Below are positions 10,963-23,084 of a DNA stretch of 64,000 nt, one piece after another (the stretch's first letter is position 1; the number at the start of each line of letters is the position of its first letter). Position numbers and translations under genes: made by a program. Location: the NCBI GenBank assembly GCA_949752795.1, contig OX457060.1, positions 108,078,949 through 108,142,948 on the forward strand, written 5' to 3'. Below the pieces are notes generated by a model. That model ran no database searches. It was not told the origin of the DNA and was given only the letters and a program-made list of their open reading frames with translations. Origin of the DNA: Hyperoodon ampullatus (lineage: Eukaryota; Chordata; Mammalia; Artiodactyla; Ziphiidae).

Positions 10963-13349
10963 GAACAATTTTTCTAATATACAGATGTCTAGTCTAATGC
11001 TGTTTATTATAATGAGATTTGGTCTGTGCTGGTTTCTCTGAAGTAGTCAAAACCTAATTAACATCAATAGCTACTTCCATATTTACTTCCTACATCCTTT
11101 GGCTTATGGCATTGCTTCAGTAACTCTGAGACTTAATTTTGCCATTATGCTCTCATAATCAAAGTAAGTATAATTACCTGGAATAAATCAATAGCTATCT
11201 CATTCTATTTTCACAAACATGACTGTATCATTAAGCAATGGGGAGCCATAGAGTGCACTGATTAAATTTACGTTTTAGACACGCTGATCTAGCAGCCTTG
11301 TGGAGGATGAATTTGCTAGTCAGAAATGCTACCCAGGAGGATGGTGCAGGCAGAAAAGTAGAGATGGTCAGACCCTAAACTGAGGCAGTGAGAGTAGAAC
11401 CAAATGGATGTGGGAGAGATAAGGAAGAGAAGTAAGGAAAGAGTCCTAGAGTCAATGGATGCCTGGGATGCAGTACGCTACAAAGAAAATACAGGGGAAA
11501 AAATGAGGAAAGATGAAGGTTTGTAGGGAGGCTTTATATTTTTAAAGGATTAGGTTTTAAACACTATACATTAAGTTCATGATTCAAATCTATTTGCTCA
11601 AATCAACTTATCTTTAATATAAATATCTTGCAAATCATTGTTTTAGATATTAGCATAGAATTTAAGGTACTTAGAAAATCTTTTATTTATTCATTCATTC
11701 ATTCATTTTAAGGAGAAAATAAGACACAACTTGAAATTAGCTCAAAACTTTTACCAGCTATAAACTTCAACATACGACCTTGTGCTTTAATGTTTAGAAA
11801 ACAGTGGTTCTTAAGTTGAAACATTTCACACTTAAATTTTAAGAGATTTTAATCCCTGTAAACTCAAAATACAAATAAATATAATGGAAATGTGTGAATG
11901 CCTTGGATTTATATTCACAGATGGGAGGGTATAAAGCTGACATCAACAGCAATCGAAATTAGACACTAATCACCACTCACTAATGTTAAATAAAGATGGC
12001 ATAGAACAGAATATCTAATCTGACTTAATTGAAATTTAAATTCATAGTATGCAAAAGAATAAGAATACAATCATCGTTCCTCTTTTATCAGCACACACAA
12101 GTAATATCAGGTTGCGCAATCATTTCATTGCAAAGTATCATAATGCTATTTCATGAAGAATAGCTAGAGAAAGTGATGCTGACGAATAAATTATGGCTTC
12201 AAGTGCTTGAACTGCATATAAATTTACCTTCTAGAAGAGCTGTTAAACAAAAGAACTCGAGTCTTCATCTATTTAGAGAGTTATAAAAAAAAAATTGTAT
12301 GGCCTTTGCCCTGTCTTTTACCTCATTTAACTCTTATACCAAAACGTCTCTATCATATCAGTATAAAAACCTACTTTGAAGGAAAACTCAATGCCTAATC
12401 TCAAAATGATACTGCACACAATCCATTTGATGTTATGGTAGAGGGCTGGTTGGGGATGAGTGGTGTGTCTTTTGATTTACCTTTTAGAATACACTCTTTC
12501 TCACTTTTAGTTTTGTTTTGAAACTACTATGTAATCATCAGCACATCTAACAATGCTGATTTTCTGTCAGCACATGAAAGGTATAATGGGAAAAATGAGG
12601 AGAGATTAAAAAGGAAGGTTTATATAAATCCTATAATAGCAGAGGAGAATTCTTCAGTGGAACAGAGGTCCTAATTTGGGAGACTAAGTGGACATGTATT
12701 TTCTAAACAGAATATATATTGTTTTCTTAGAAATGTCTTCTATTTGTCTGATTTAACACAGGGATGTTTATAAAAGAAATACTGAAGGATACTTAAGAAA
12801 TTTTGAAACAGCAAAACGACCATAAAAAATAGACTTCACAGCTTCAACACTAAATTTAATATATTTAAAATATGTAAAATACAGCTAAAAGGAACTCAAA
12901 TTTGTAAGTAGTTTATAAATGATAACTCCACAATGTAAACTGAAAAATCTATTGTTAAGTCAGCAAAAATGGAGAAACCATTAATAAAACATCCAGATGT
13001 ATTATATAGACTTCACTGTCTATAAAGAAAGTTTATCAGTTCACTGAGAGAGACAAATGATTCTTCCTAGACTTAACATCTAGGAGAATTTTGTTACAAT
13101 GGTCTTTATTTTGGTTTACTAAATATGATGTTGTTCACAAATATATTCTATTGTTGCTGTCTCTCCTTAGTGGCTCTTGGTAAACACAAAGGACCACTAT
13201 AAAATACAATAAAGGAGATTTTTCACATGAAGAGATCAAATACTTTCAAATTTTTGGTTTGGGGAGAAAGTATAATTTTGAAAGAAAATGTGAAAATTGA
13301 AACAGGACTGCCAACTCGCCCATTTGAAAAGTTAGAACACTAAATCCAA
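10963..13349. other. Unique DNA with a C/EBP-like site and a (TCAT)n tract
   Basis: No gene recognised. 11280-11520 is purine-rich. A (TCAT)n run lies at about 11690-11708. The block 12060-12250 is compositionally balanced and looks like unique conserved-type sequence. Remaining sequence is AT-rich. Confidence 0.45.
12112..12119. promoter_or_regulatory. C/EBP-like palindrome TTGCGCAA
   Basis: TTGCGCAAT is a consensus C/EBP dimer site, followed within 15 bp by a second half-type element (CATTGCAAAG). It is one of few CpG-containing palindromes here. Function is inferred. Confidence 0.35.
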
Positions 13350-16300
13350 ATGAATAATACAAACATATAGAGGCTAAACAATACACTACTAAATAACCAA
13401 GAGATCACTGAAAATATCAAAGAGGAAATTTAAAAAATACCTAAAAACAAATGACAATGAAAATACGATGATGTAAAACCTATGGGATGCAGCAAAAGCA
13501 GTTCTAAGATGGAAGTTTACAGCAAATACAATCCTACCTCAAGAAAGAAGAAACATCTCAAATAAACAACCTAATCTTATACCTAAAGCAAGTACAGAAA
13601 CAAGAACAAAAAAAACCCGAAGTTAGCAGAAGGAAAGAAATCATAAAGACCAAATCAGAAATAAATGAAAAAGAAATGAAAGAAACAATAGCAAAGATCA
13701 ATAAAACTAAAAGCTTGTTCTTTGAGAAGATAAAAAAAATTGATAAACCATTAGGCAGACTCATCAAAAAAAAAAAAAAAGGCAAACACTCAAATCAACA
13801 GAATTAGAAATGAAAAAGCAGAAGTAACAAAAATACAAAGGCTCATGAGAGATTACTACAAGCAACTATGTGCCAATAAAATGGACAATCTGGAAGAAAT
13901 GGACAAATTCTTAGAAAAGCACAACCTTCCGAGACTGAACCAGGAAGAAACAGAAAATATAAACAGACCAAACACAAGCACTGAAATTGAGACTGTGATT
14001 AAAAATCTTCCAAAAAACAAAAGCTCAGGACCAGATGGCTTCACAGGCGAATTCTATCAAACATTTAGAGAAGAGCTAACATCTATACTTCTCAAACTCT
14101 TCCAAAATACAGCAGAGGGAGGAACACTCCAAAACTCATTCTATGAGGCCACTATCACCCTGATACCAAAACCAGACAAAGATGTCACAAAGAAAGAGCA
14201 CTATAGGCCAATATCACGGATGAACATAGATGCAAAAATCCTCAACAAAACACTAGCAAACAGAATCCAACAGCACATTAAAAGGATCATACACCATGAT
14301 CAAGTGGGGTTTATCCCAGGAATGCAAGGATTCTTCAACATATGCAAATCAATCAATGTGATAAACCATATTAATAAATTGAAGGAGAAAAACAATAGAT
14401 CATATCAATAGATACAGATAAAGCTTTTGACAGAATTCAACACCCACTAACGATAAAAATCGTCCAAAAAGTAGGCATAGAGGGAACTTACCTCACCATA
14501 ATAAAGGCCATATATGACAAACCCACAGCCAACATCACTCTCAATGATGAAAAACTGAAACCATTCCTCTAAGATCAGGAACAAGACAAGGTTGTCCACT
14601 CTCACCACTATTATTCAACATAGTTTTGGAAGTTTTAGCCACAGCAATCAGAGAAGAAAAAGAAATAAAAGGAATCCAAATCAGAAAAGAAGAAGTAAGG
14701 CTGTGACTGTTTGCAGATGACGTGATACTATACATAGAGAATCTTAAAGATCCTACCAGGAAACTACTAGAGCTAATGAATGAATTTGGTAAAGTAGCAG
14801 GATACAAAGTTAAGGCACATAAATCTCTTTCATTCCTATACACTAATGATGAAAAATCTGAAAGAGAAATTAAGGAAACACTCCCATTTACCACTGCAAC
14901 AAAAAGAATAAAATACCTAAGAATAAACCTACCTAAGGAGACAAAAGAACCTGTCTGCAGAAAACTATAAGACACTGATGAAAGAAATTAAACATGATAT
15001 AAACAGACGGAGAGATATAACATGTTCTTGGATTGGAAGAATCAATATTGTAAAAATGACTATACAACCCAATACAGTTTACAGATTCAATGCAATCCCT
15101 ATCAACTACCAAAGGCATTTTTCACAAAACTAGAAGAAAAAATTTCACAACTTGCATGGAAACCACAAAAGACCCCGAATAGCCAGAGGAATCTTGAGAA
15201 AGAAAAACGGAGCTGGAGGAATCAGGCTCCTGACTTCAGACTATACTACAAAGCTACAGTAATCAAGACAGTATGATACTGGCACAAAAACAGAAATATA
15301 CATCAATAGAACAGGATAGAAAGCCCAGAGAAAAACCCATGCACATATGCTCACCTTATCTTTTTGATAAAGGAGGCAGAAACATACAATGGAGAAAAGA
15401 CAGCCTCTTCAATAATTGGTGCTGGGAAAACTGGACAGCTACATGTAAAAGATTAGAACACTCCCTAATACCATATCCAAAAATTAACCCAAAATGGATT
15501 AAAGACCTAAATGTAAGGGCAGACACAATAAAACTCTTAGAGCAAAACACAGGCAGAACACTCTATGACATAAATCACAGCAAGATCCTTTTTGACCCAC
15601 CTCCTAGAGAAATGGAAATAAAAACAAAAATAAACACATGGGACCTAATGAAACTTAAAAGTTTTTGCGCAGAGAAGGAAACCATCAACAAGATGAAAAG
15701 ACAACCCTCAGAATGGGAGAAAATATTTGCAAATGAAGCAACTGACAAAGGATTATCTCCAAAATTTACAAGCATCTTATGCAGCTGAATATCAAAAAAC
15801 AAACAGCCCAATCCCAAAATGGGCAGAAGACCTAAACAGACATTTCTCTGAAGAAGATATACAGATTACCAACAAACACATGAAGGGATGCTCAACATCA
15901 CTAATCATTAGAGAAATGCAAATCAAAACTACAACGAGGTGTCACCTCACAGTAGTCAGAATGGCCATCATCAAAAAATCTACAAACAATAAATGCTGGA
16001 GAGGGTGTGGAGAAAAGGGAACCCTCTTGCACTGTTGGCGGGACTGTAAATTGATATAGCCACTATGGAGAACAGTATGCAGGTTCCTTAAAAAACTACA
16101 AATAGAACTACCATACGACCTAGCAATCCCACTACTGGGCATATACCCTGAGAAAACCATAATTCAAAAAGAGTCATGTGGGCTTCCCTGCTGGAGCAGT
16201 GGTTGAGAGTCCACCTGCCGATGAAGGGGACACAGGTTCGTGCCCCAGTCTGGGAAGATCCCACATGCCATGGAGCGGCTGGGCCTGTGAGCCATGGCCG

Positions 16301-16650
16301 TTGAGCCTGCACGTCCGGAGCCTGTGCTAAAGAACGGGAGAGGCCACAACAGTGAGAGGCCTGCATACTGCAAAAAAAAAAAAAAAAAAAAAAATCATGT
16401 ACCACAGTGTTTATTGCAGCTCTATTTACAATAGCCAGGAGATGGAAGCAACCTAAGTGTCCCTCATCGGATGAATGGATAAAGAAGATGTGGCACATAT
16501 ATACAATGGAATATTAGTCAGCCATAAAAAGAAATGAAATTGAGTTATTTGTAGTGAGTTGGATGGACCTAGAGTCTGTCATACAGAGTGAAGTAAGCCA
16601 GAAAGAGATAAACAAATACCATATGCTAACACATATATGTGGAATATAAA
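13350..16650 (+). pseudogene. L1 ORF2p relic (reverse transcriptase, broken)
   Basis: Encodes remnants of the LINE-1 endonuclease/reverse transcriptase that copies L1 RNA into nicked genomic DNA. The longest intact piece (13845-14411) carries the fingers/palm entry with NKSSGPDGF and [11 protein letters not shown] frame change then reaches the AFDRIQHP region near 14423-14445. The catalytic FADD motif is present (near 14713) but is preceded by a TGA two codons upstream. Further pieces are 14722-14970, 15022-15276, 15273-15788 (zinc-knuckle-distal C-terminal region) and 15727-16059, in shifting frames. The C-terminus is split by a SINE at 16180. Homology is certain from these motifs; the gene cannot be functional. 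Confidence 0.93.
16180..16394 (+). mobile_element. CHR-2-type SINE nested in the L1
   Basis: The element GGGCTTCCCTGCTGGAGCAGTGG to a 23-A tail interrupts the L1 sequence 'gagtcatgt/accacagtg'. Target-site duplication TCATGT lies at 16174-16179 and 16395-16400. The SINE is therefore younger than the L1. Confidence 0.95.
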
Positions 16651-17025
16651 AAAAAAAAAGAAAAGAAAATGGTTCCGAACAACCTTTGGGCAGGACAGGA
16701 ATAAAGAAACAGACTTAGAGAATGGACTTGAGGACACGGGGAGGGCGAAGGGTAAGCTGGGACAAAGTGAGAGAGTGGCATGGACATATATACACTACCA
16801 AATGTAAAACAGATAACTAGTGGGAAGCAGCTACATAGCACAGGGAGATCATCTCGGTGGTTGTTTGTGACCACCTAGAGGGGTGGGATAGGGAGGGTGG
16901 GAGGGAGACGCAAGAGGAAGGAGTTATGCGGATATATGTACACACATAGCTGATTCACTTTGTTATAAAGCAGAAACTAACACAACATAGTAAAGCAATC
17001 ATACTCCAGTAAAGATGTTAAAAAT

Positions 17026-17387
17026 AATCCAAATTAATATACAAAGAGAGCCACAATGTACTGTTATTATCAGTTTACAAAAGACAGTACTTCCAAGAGA
17101 TGAAAAACATTATACAAACAAATATGTATAGGTATGTGTGCATATAATGAGATCTCACAATTTTGAAGGTGGCTTTTGGGGAGCACTGCTTTAAACTCAT
17201 CTTTAGAAATATCTGTCAGACTCAGGGCTTTGAGAGAACCTATATGGCAAGAATTCAGATTTCATGTTTCCAGCAATTGTGAGATGTTCTTTGTTCTCAA
17301 GTGAAGCTGTCATGTGGTTTGAATCTGGCACTACTTTGAACCCTTTCTCAACTATGAGGACTGTATGTCTGCAGTTCTAAGATACTA
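17026..17387. other. Unique DNA upstream of a CTCF-like site
   Basis: No gene or repeat recognised. GC rises toward the CTCF-like motif. Confidence 0.4.
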
Positions 17388-17401
17388 CCACTAGAGGGCA
17401 G
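17370..17401 (+). promoter_or_regulatory. Predicted CTCF binding site with upstream module
   Basis: The core CCACTAGAGGGCAG (17388-17401) matches the CTCF consensus CCASYAGRKGGCRS at every position. TGCAGTTCT (17370-17378) resembles the known upstream CTCF module and lies at about the expected 20-21 bp centre-to-centre distance. The site is in unique DNA between an L1 and a MIR rather than in a repeat. The motif match is direct; occupancy and role (loop anchor or insulator) are inference. Confidence 0.65.
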
Positions 17402-17589
17402 CCTTGCCTATCTTCTCAGACAAACGATAACGCAACAGATGATCTCCTCTAAGAAAATATCTTTTTATTGAAAAGATTCAAATGTACTGCTTACATAACT
17501 AGTTTTTATAATACAAAAATTGTATTTAAAACAAAGTTGACAATCTGGGGCATATACTAGGAGATTCACATAAATTCATTATCCCTATA

Positions 17590-17800
17590 AATAAATGCAA
17601 TACCATTTACTGAGCATTTGGGTGAGCACTTTCCATAAATTGTATTGAGGCTCACAAAACTCTACGGGAAAGATACCATTCTTAACTGCATGTTCCGAAA
17701 TGGAAATAAGGTTCAGAGAAGTTAGAAATGTCCTCATATTTTGACTTCAGCTTACACTGAGTGTAATCTTTAGTCCTAAACCCACGCTATGCTGAGTGAT
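17590..17800 (-). repeat. MIR SINE fragment
   Basis: Reverse-complement MIR: 'tttactgagcatttgggtgagcactttcc', then 'gaggctcacaaaactctac', then 'gttccgaaatggaaataagg', then 'tttagtcctaaacccacgctatgc'. Confidence 0.7.
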
Positions 17801-19740
17801 TTGCAGCTTCCTGAAAATTCTTCTCACATATTTGTGCTTGTTATTTTAAAAATATGTTTGTAATATATTTCCACTCACAGTCCCCCTTCCTTTCTTCCAC
17901 TCAACAGTTTAACATCTTACTATCCTACAAGTGTCATCTTAAATCATATTTTCTATGGAGAAACCTATCCTGTACACATAAATAGGTTACATTCTATAGA
18001 GCTCTTATAAGTTATAATTTTCCATAGTAATATTATCAAGTATGCAATTACAGATAATCAATATAATCTATCCATATCATGTTAAAAGATATATCTCATA
18101 TGATCTCCTTTTATCATGCATGAAATTTACCAAACAATTACATTATCAAGCTATTAACAATCATTTCTAAAGGGTACTTTTTTGGCAAGCTAAATTCTCT
18201 TGCTTAAAGGATTCTAATTGAAACTAGGTTAAGCAAACAAAACAAACTTCTTATTGGTACATGTAAATGGAAATTACAGGAGTAGTCTCATTTAAGAGCT
18301 GGCTGGATCTAGACATACATACCTCTTTCTTCATCACCAGCTATATTTCATACTCAAGCTGGCACTGCCAGGAAAAGAAGGGCCATTAACTAACAAAGAG
18401 TTAACTATCCTTATGGAAGGTGATTTTAATAAAGAAGAGATGCTCACTCCCTTAGCATCCATTGAATCTCAGTGAGGAACTCTATCCAGCTTGGGTAATA
18501 GGTCCTCCTTTAGAGAAAAGGATGAGGTTCTATGATTGGCTAGGGCAGGGCCAGTTGAGCCCTCCTGTCACTAGAGAGTGTACAAAGTGCAATAATTAAC
18601 AATTTAATCAGAAACACCTGGAAAGAGTGAGAAGCAAAATTTCCCAATGCACAGATGGGGCTTCTAATATTAAAAATAAGAAATATCCACACCAGTTGTA
18701 TAGCTAAAGAAATATATCATGCACCATAAGATTTCATGTTGAGCATGTATTTTCTTTTGCACTTAACATGGACCCATTTGAATATTTCTGTGTTGCTGAA
18801 AGAGACGAAACAGCTAAATTCTTAAAGGTTAGCAATGTCGTGGGAAGCTGAACAGATTGTGGGTCTGTGCATGATTCAGCCAGGGATTAATTTTTGTAGG
18901 TGATCCTGCTCTAGAGACAACAGGAACACAATCTTGGGACTATATATCATTTTACAGAATTGGAACAATGTAATGGACTGACAATAAGTGGGCCTAAATT
19001 GGAGAGAATAAACCAAGTTGCTACAGGCAAAGCACTCTTGCAGACTAAAATCCTCATTAGCAGCACAAAACTAGAAGCCAAATTTTTGCGGCCTTATTAG
19101 CAGCACCCCAGCCAAGGAGGCACTAATTAGATAAGGAGATAAACTGTGTTGCTAAAGCCAAGGCATCCTCTATGATTAGGCATTGAGTGACAGCAGTGAG
19201 CATCAAGATCCAAATTCCAGTCATCATGGATAAAGAGCAAGGGAATGTCTAAGACTAAAACCCTTTCCAGAACTGAGGATGAGAAATATAGTCTTTGCTT
19301 GAACTTCAAGCGAACAAAGTCTGACCCCACATAGGTGAGGAAACTAGGTGACGTGGAGTAATGCACAGAATGATAAAGTGAGTATTTCATCGATACATTA
19401 GAGCATAATCTGGAATAGCCCATCAGATTATGGGGACAGCTAGGAACAGCAGAGGCTGAATTTTAGAACTAGTTTTTACTTCATACGTAAATCACGAAAC
19501 TAGACTGTCAATTGCTATCAGTGATATGGTGAGGGATGGTGGGCACTGGTCACTGTCAGTAGAAGTGTCATAAAGACTAGTACAGTAAAATGATTAGACA
19601 TTAGTAGTGACAAAGATTCTAAAAAGGGTAAACCAGGGAACAAGATCAGATCAACTTGTAGGTTGTCAGGAAGCCACTGTGAATGTCATGGTTTCTTTAT
19701 AGATATCTTAGGTATGGACCCTACTCCGGCTACTTCATTC
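17800..19740. other. Unique DNA
   Basis: No gene recognised. The stretch 18820-19440 is less AT-rich and contains short open frames on both strands (for example 19127-19423 minus), but frames are broken and I recognise no family. It could hold an old unclassified repeat. Confidence 0.4.
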
Positions 19741-19744
19741 AATG

Positions 19745-19862
19745 GACAAAAGATGTGCAAGAAAAATTACCTCCCCAAGATCACATATTTGTGCAAGATC
19801 ATAAACTGGATTAGAATTCAAAAGATTTCTAATCCAGTGTCTTTCATTATATCATACTGGTT
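19745..19862 (-). repeat. MIR SINE fragment (tRNA-related end)
   Basis: 'ttacctccccaagatcacat' then 'actggattagaattcaaaag' and 'ctaatccagtgtctttca' is the reverse-complement 5' half of MIR. Confidence 0.6.
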
Positions 19863-20099
19863 ATAAGCAAAAGAACTACAGTCACTAAAAACACATTTTT
19901 CTACATTATATTGTTACTGACATTTGGGTCATGAATTAAACTATATTTTTGTCTGAGGACAATAATAACTTTCCCCCTTCTGGCAATTAAATATTTTATT
20001 AAAATTTTATTTACTTAAGTCATTGCATTTTATATATACTCTTTTAGAGCACCATGTACCTGTATTTAAGTATATGTATGTCTGAACACATAGATTTAA

Positions 20100-20575
20100 A
20101 AAGTTACTTTACTGGATCATACTGTAGTTCTATTTTTAGTTTTTTAAGGAAACTTCATACTGTTCTCCATAGTGGTTGTACCAGTTTACATTCCCACCAA
20201 CAGTGTAGGAGCATTCCCTATTCTCCACACCCGTTCTAGCATTTATTGTTTGTAGACTTTCTGATGATGGCCATTCTGGCCAGGGTGAGGTGATACCTCA
20301 TTGCAGTTTTAATTTGCATTTCTCTAATACTCAGTGATGTTGAGCATCTTTTCATGTGCATTTTTGCCATCTGTATGTCTTCTTTAGAGAAATGTCTATT
20401 TAGATCTTCTGCCCATTTTTTGAATGTTTTTTTTTTTTGATATTGAGCTACATAAGCTATTTATATATTTTGGAGATTAATCCTTTGTCAGTTGCTTCAT
20501 TTGCAAATATTTTCTCCCATTCTGAGGGCTGTCTTTTCGTCTTGTTAATGGTTTCATTTGCTGTGCAAAAGCTTT
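20100..20575 (-). mobile_element. L1, inverted 5' segment (twin-priming product)
   Basis: Reads as L1 ORF2 C-terminal sequence in minus orientation: 'ccatagtggttgtaccagtttacattcccaccaacagtg', then 'cctttgtcagttgcttcatttgc', then 'gctgtgcaaaagcttt'. It abuts, without spacer, the plus-oriented L1 3' part starting at 20576. In L1 coordinates the two halves meet at the same point ('gaactac..tatgaycca'), with a short overlap. Confidence 0.92.
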
Positions 20576-21224
20576 CACATATGACCCAGCAATCCCACTC
20601 CTGGGCATATATTTGGAGAAAACCAGAATTTGAAAAGATAAAGGCACCCCAATGTTCACTGCAGCACTATTTACAATAGCCAAGATTTGGAAGCAACCTA
20701 AATGTTCATTGACAGAGGAATGGATAAAGAAGATGTGGTACATATATACAGTGGAATATTACTCAGCCATAAAAAAGAATGAGATAATGCCATTTGCAGC
20801 AACATGGATGGACCTAGAGATTATCATACTAAGTGAAGTAAGTCAGACAGAGAAAGACAAAATCATATGATATCACTTATATGTGGTATCTTAAAAGATG
20901 ATACAAATGAACTTATTTACAAAACAGACGCACAGACTTTGAAAACAAACTTATGGCTACCAAAGGGGAAAAGGGGGGAGATAAATTAGGAGTTTGGGAT
21001 TAACATATATACACTACTATATATAAAATAGATAATCAACAAGGACATACTGTACAGCACAGGGAATTCTACTCAATATCCTGTAATGGCCCATATGGGA
21101 AAAGAATCTGAAAAAGAATGGATATATGTATATGTATAACTGAACCACTTTGCTGTACACCTGAAACTAACACAACATTGTAAATCAACTATACCCAAGT
21201 ATAAAATAAAAATTGAATTTAAAA
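20576..21224 (+). mobile_element. L1, direct 3' segment of the same insertion
   Basis: Continues the L1 from 'catatgacccagcaatcccac' through the ORF2 C-terminus (frame 20652-20870, with [18 protein letters not shown]) and the 3' UTR to 'aacacaacattgtaaatcaactatac' and an A-rich end. A possible duplication is ATTTAAAAAGTTA near 20095-20107 against ATTTAAAAAAAGCTA near 21218-21232. Confidence 0.92.
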
Positions 21225-21232
21225 AAAGCTAA

Positions 21233-21812
21233 TTGAATTCATATATTTTATATAAAATTTGTAGCATAAAAATTCACACCAAGTTTTGAATTAGAGCTCT
21301 GGTAAGCTGGTTTGTTATTAGTTGCACAACTAACAGATTGAGAAGTTGGCCTTATCTTTGACATAGGCAATGTCAAAGCTCATTGTGAGCTATGAGTAGA
21401 CTTCTTTGTCCCAAGGCCATGCCTTTCATGACTATAGGTCAAGTAGGGCTGATGACTGTATGATGTGAGTTCAACACTATCTGGAAAACAGACCTCTCTC
21501 ATAAAATAGTCATTATCTTGCCCATCAATGCCAGAAACTCATTTAACAAATGATATAATCTATCAACATTAGAGGTAAGAATTACAATCCAAACATCCTT
21601 GGGTAAAATAGTATATTAAATTCTCAATTAAAGCATGAAAAAAATTATCACAGTCACCACAATGGGATGTAAGAATCCAGTATGCTATAGACATTTCTCC
21701 ATAAATTTAGAACATAGAAATATATATTTATACTCATCATTAATAACAAGAAAATTTAATTTTTAAGCCACTGATTTGTATTTTTAAACTTCTATTTTTT
21801 TCTTTAATGTTT

Positions 21813-21859
<47 letters not shown>

Positions 21860-23084
21860 TAAACATCTCAAGCTAAAATTTCCCTAAATGAGTAGCCTAC
21901 AAATTTCAGCAGGAAAGAAAACTGGAGAATTACATTGCAAGTTTTCTTAAGTGTAAGAATCCAAGCCCATAATTCCATTTTATTAAGCTTTATAAGTGAA
22001 GAAAGTCATTTGAGAAATTACATAAAATGAGACTACCTGGCATAAATTATTAACATCTTGAAACTACATTCATATGGATAATTTATAAGTATAATGTTCT
22101 TTGCAGATTCAATGGTAAAATTATTAGAATTTTATGTCAAATAAAGATCTTTGTGTGGAATCATTACTTCAGAATGGTATAAACAGAAGTACAGAGAGTA
22201 ACAAATTCAAACAGCAACCTTGTGTGCAACAGACAGAAATTCTGTTTTCTAGAGCAGTCTCTTAGCAGCTCCATATAGGTGCCCACATTTTACCATCAGC
22301 TTTGCATAATTAATAAGGATGAGAAAAACAATGATCATGCTGCTAGTATTTAGTTATTCTTATAGTAAAATAAAAAATTCTCAGGTAGTTCTTTAAAAAT
22401 CTCAATTCAAGTTTCCCTTTTCTGAGCTGCAACTTTTACTTTTCAGTAGCACTCTACACCTCATTAGAGTCACACAAAATCTCCGTAATACTTTCACTGG
22501 AAGATGGTGTAGAAGATAAATTACCAAGTAACCATTTACTGTCCCAAAACAAGTTTTATTGATTTTCAGATTTGTAGCAGTAGGTTCCATCTGTAATGGA
22601 AGAACCCAGAATTCTATATTTTTCCCTTAGATAATAAGACAACCATCTCTAATAATGTGCCATATATCCAATCACTGTGTAAGTTTATGTATTTTTCAAT
22701 ACTCTAATTTAAGTCTCAAAATCAGTTTTTTAAAAAGCTACCTAATTTTGTACTCACAAAAATACCATATGCCAGAAAACAATTCATGTTAGAGCATGGA
22801 GAACTTTAATATTAGAATTTGGATATTAATGGCTTTGTGTCTATAAAAGTGAAACTAAATATATTACTATAGTTTGCAATGATAAAACCTATTAGTTCAG
22901 ATCCTTAAATAATTATTTTACCCGTTTTTTGATTATTTGTATTAATTTTTATTAGGGTTTCATAAACTTATTACTTGTGTTTCATAAACTATTATCTCTG
23001 TGTAATATTGGGTATTCTCCCTGGTAGACTCCATTTTCATGTGTATTAACTATTAACCCATGTTTATTTAGGCTTCTGTTGGGA
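21233..23084. other. Unique AT-rich DNA with a CA microsatellite
   Basis: No gene recognised. Contains the (CA)n tract listed separately. The remainder is AT-rich with no repeat signature I can name. Confidence 0.45.
21814..21856. repeat. (CA)n microsatellite, about 21 units
   Basis: An uninterrupted CA run, ending in CGCA. Likely length-polymorphic and Z-DNA prone. Confidence 0.97.

Larger units (their letters stand above)
13350..17025 (+). mobile_element. 5'-truncated L1 (ORF2 to 3' end), largest element of the window
   Basis: Starts within ORF2 ('atacaaacatatagaggctaaac') and runs through the reverse transcriptase and C-terminal regions into the 3' UTR, ending 'caatcatactccagtaaagatgtta' followed by an A-rich stub. 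It is about 3.7 kb including a nested SINE of 215 bp at 16180-16394; a full-length mammalian L1 is about 6-7 kb, so ORF1 and the promoter are missing. Several in-frame stops and frameshifts make it inactive. The 3' UTR belongs to the same family as the fragments at 10.8, 36.8, 37.7 and 46.9 kb. Confidence 0.95.

Noticed and set aside
13350..17025. Active L1
   Set aside because: ORF1 and promoter are missing, ORF2 is broken by stops and frameshifts, and a SINE splits its C-terminus.
19127..19423. 98-codon minus ORF
   Set aside because: Opposing plus-strand frames are equally open in pieces; no motif. Probably chance or an unclassified old repeat.
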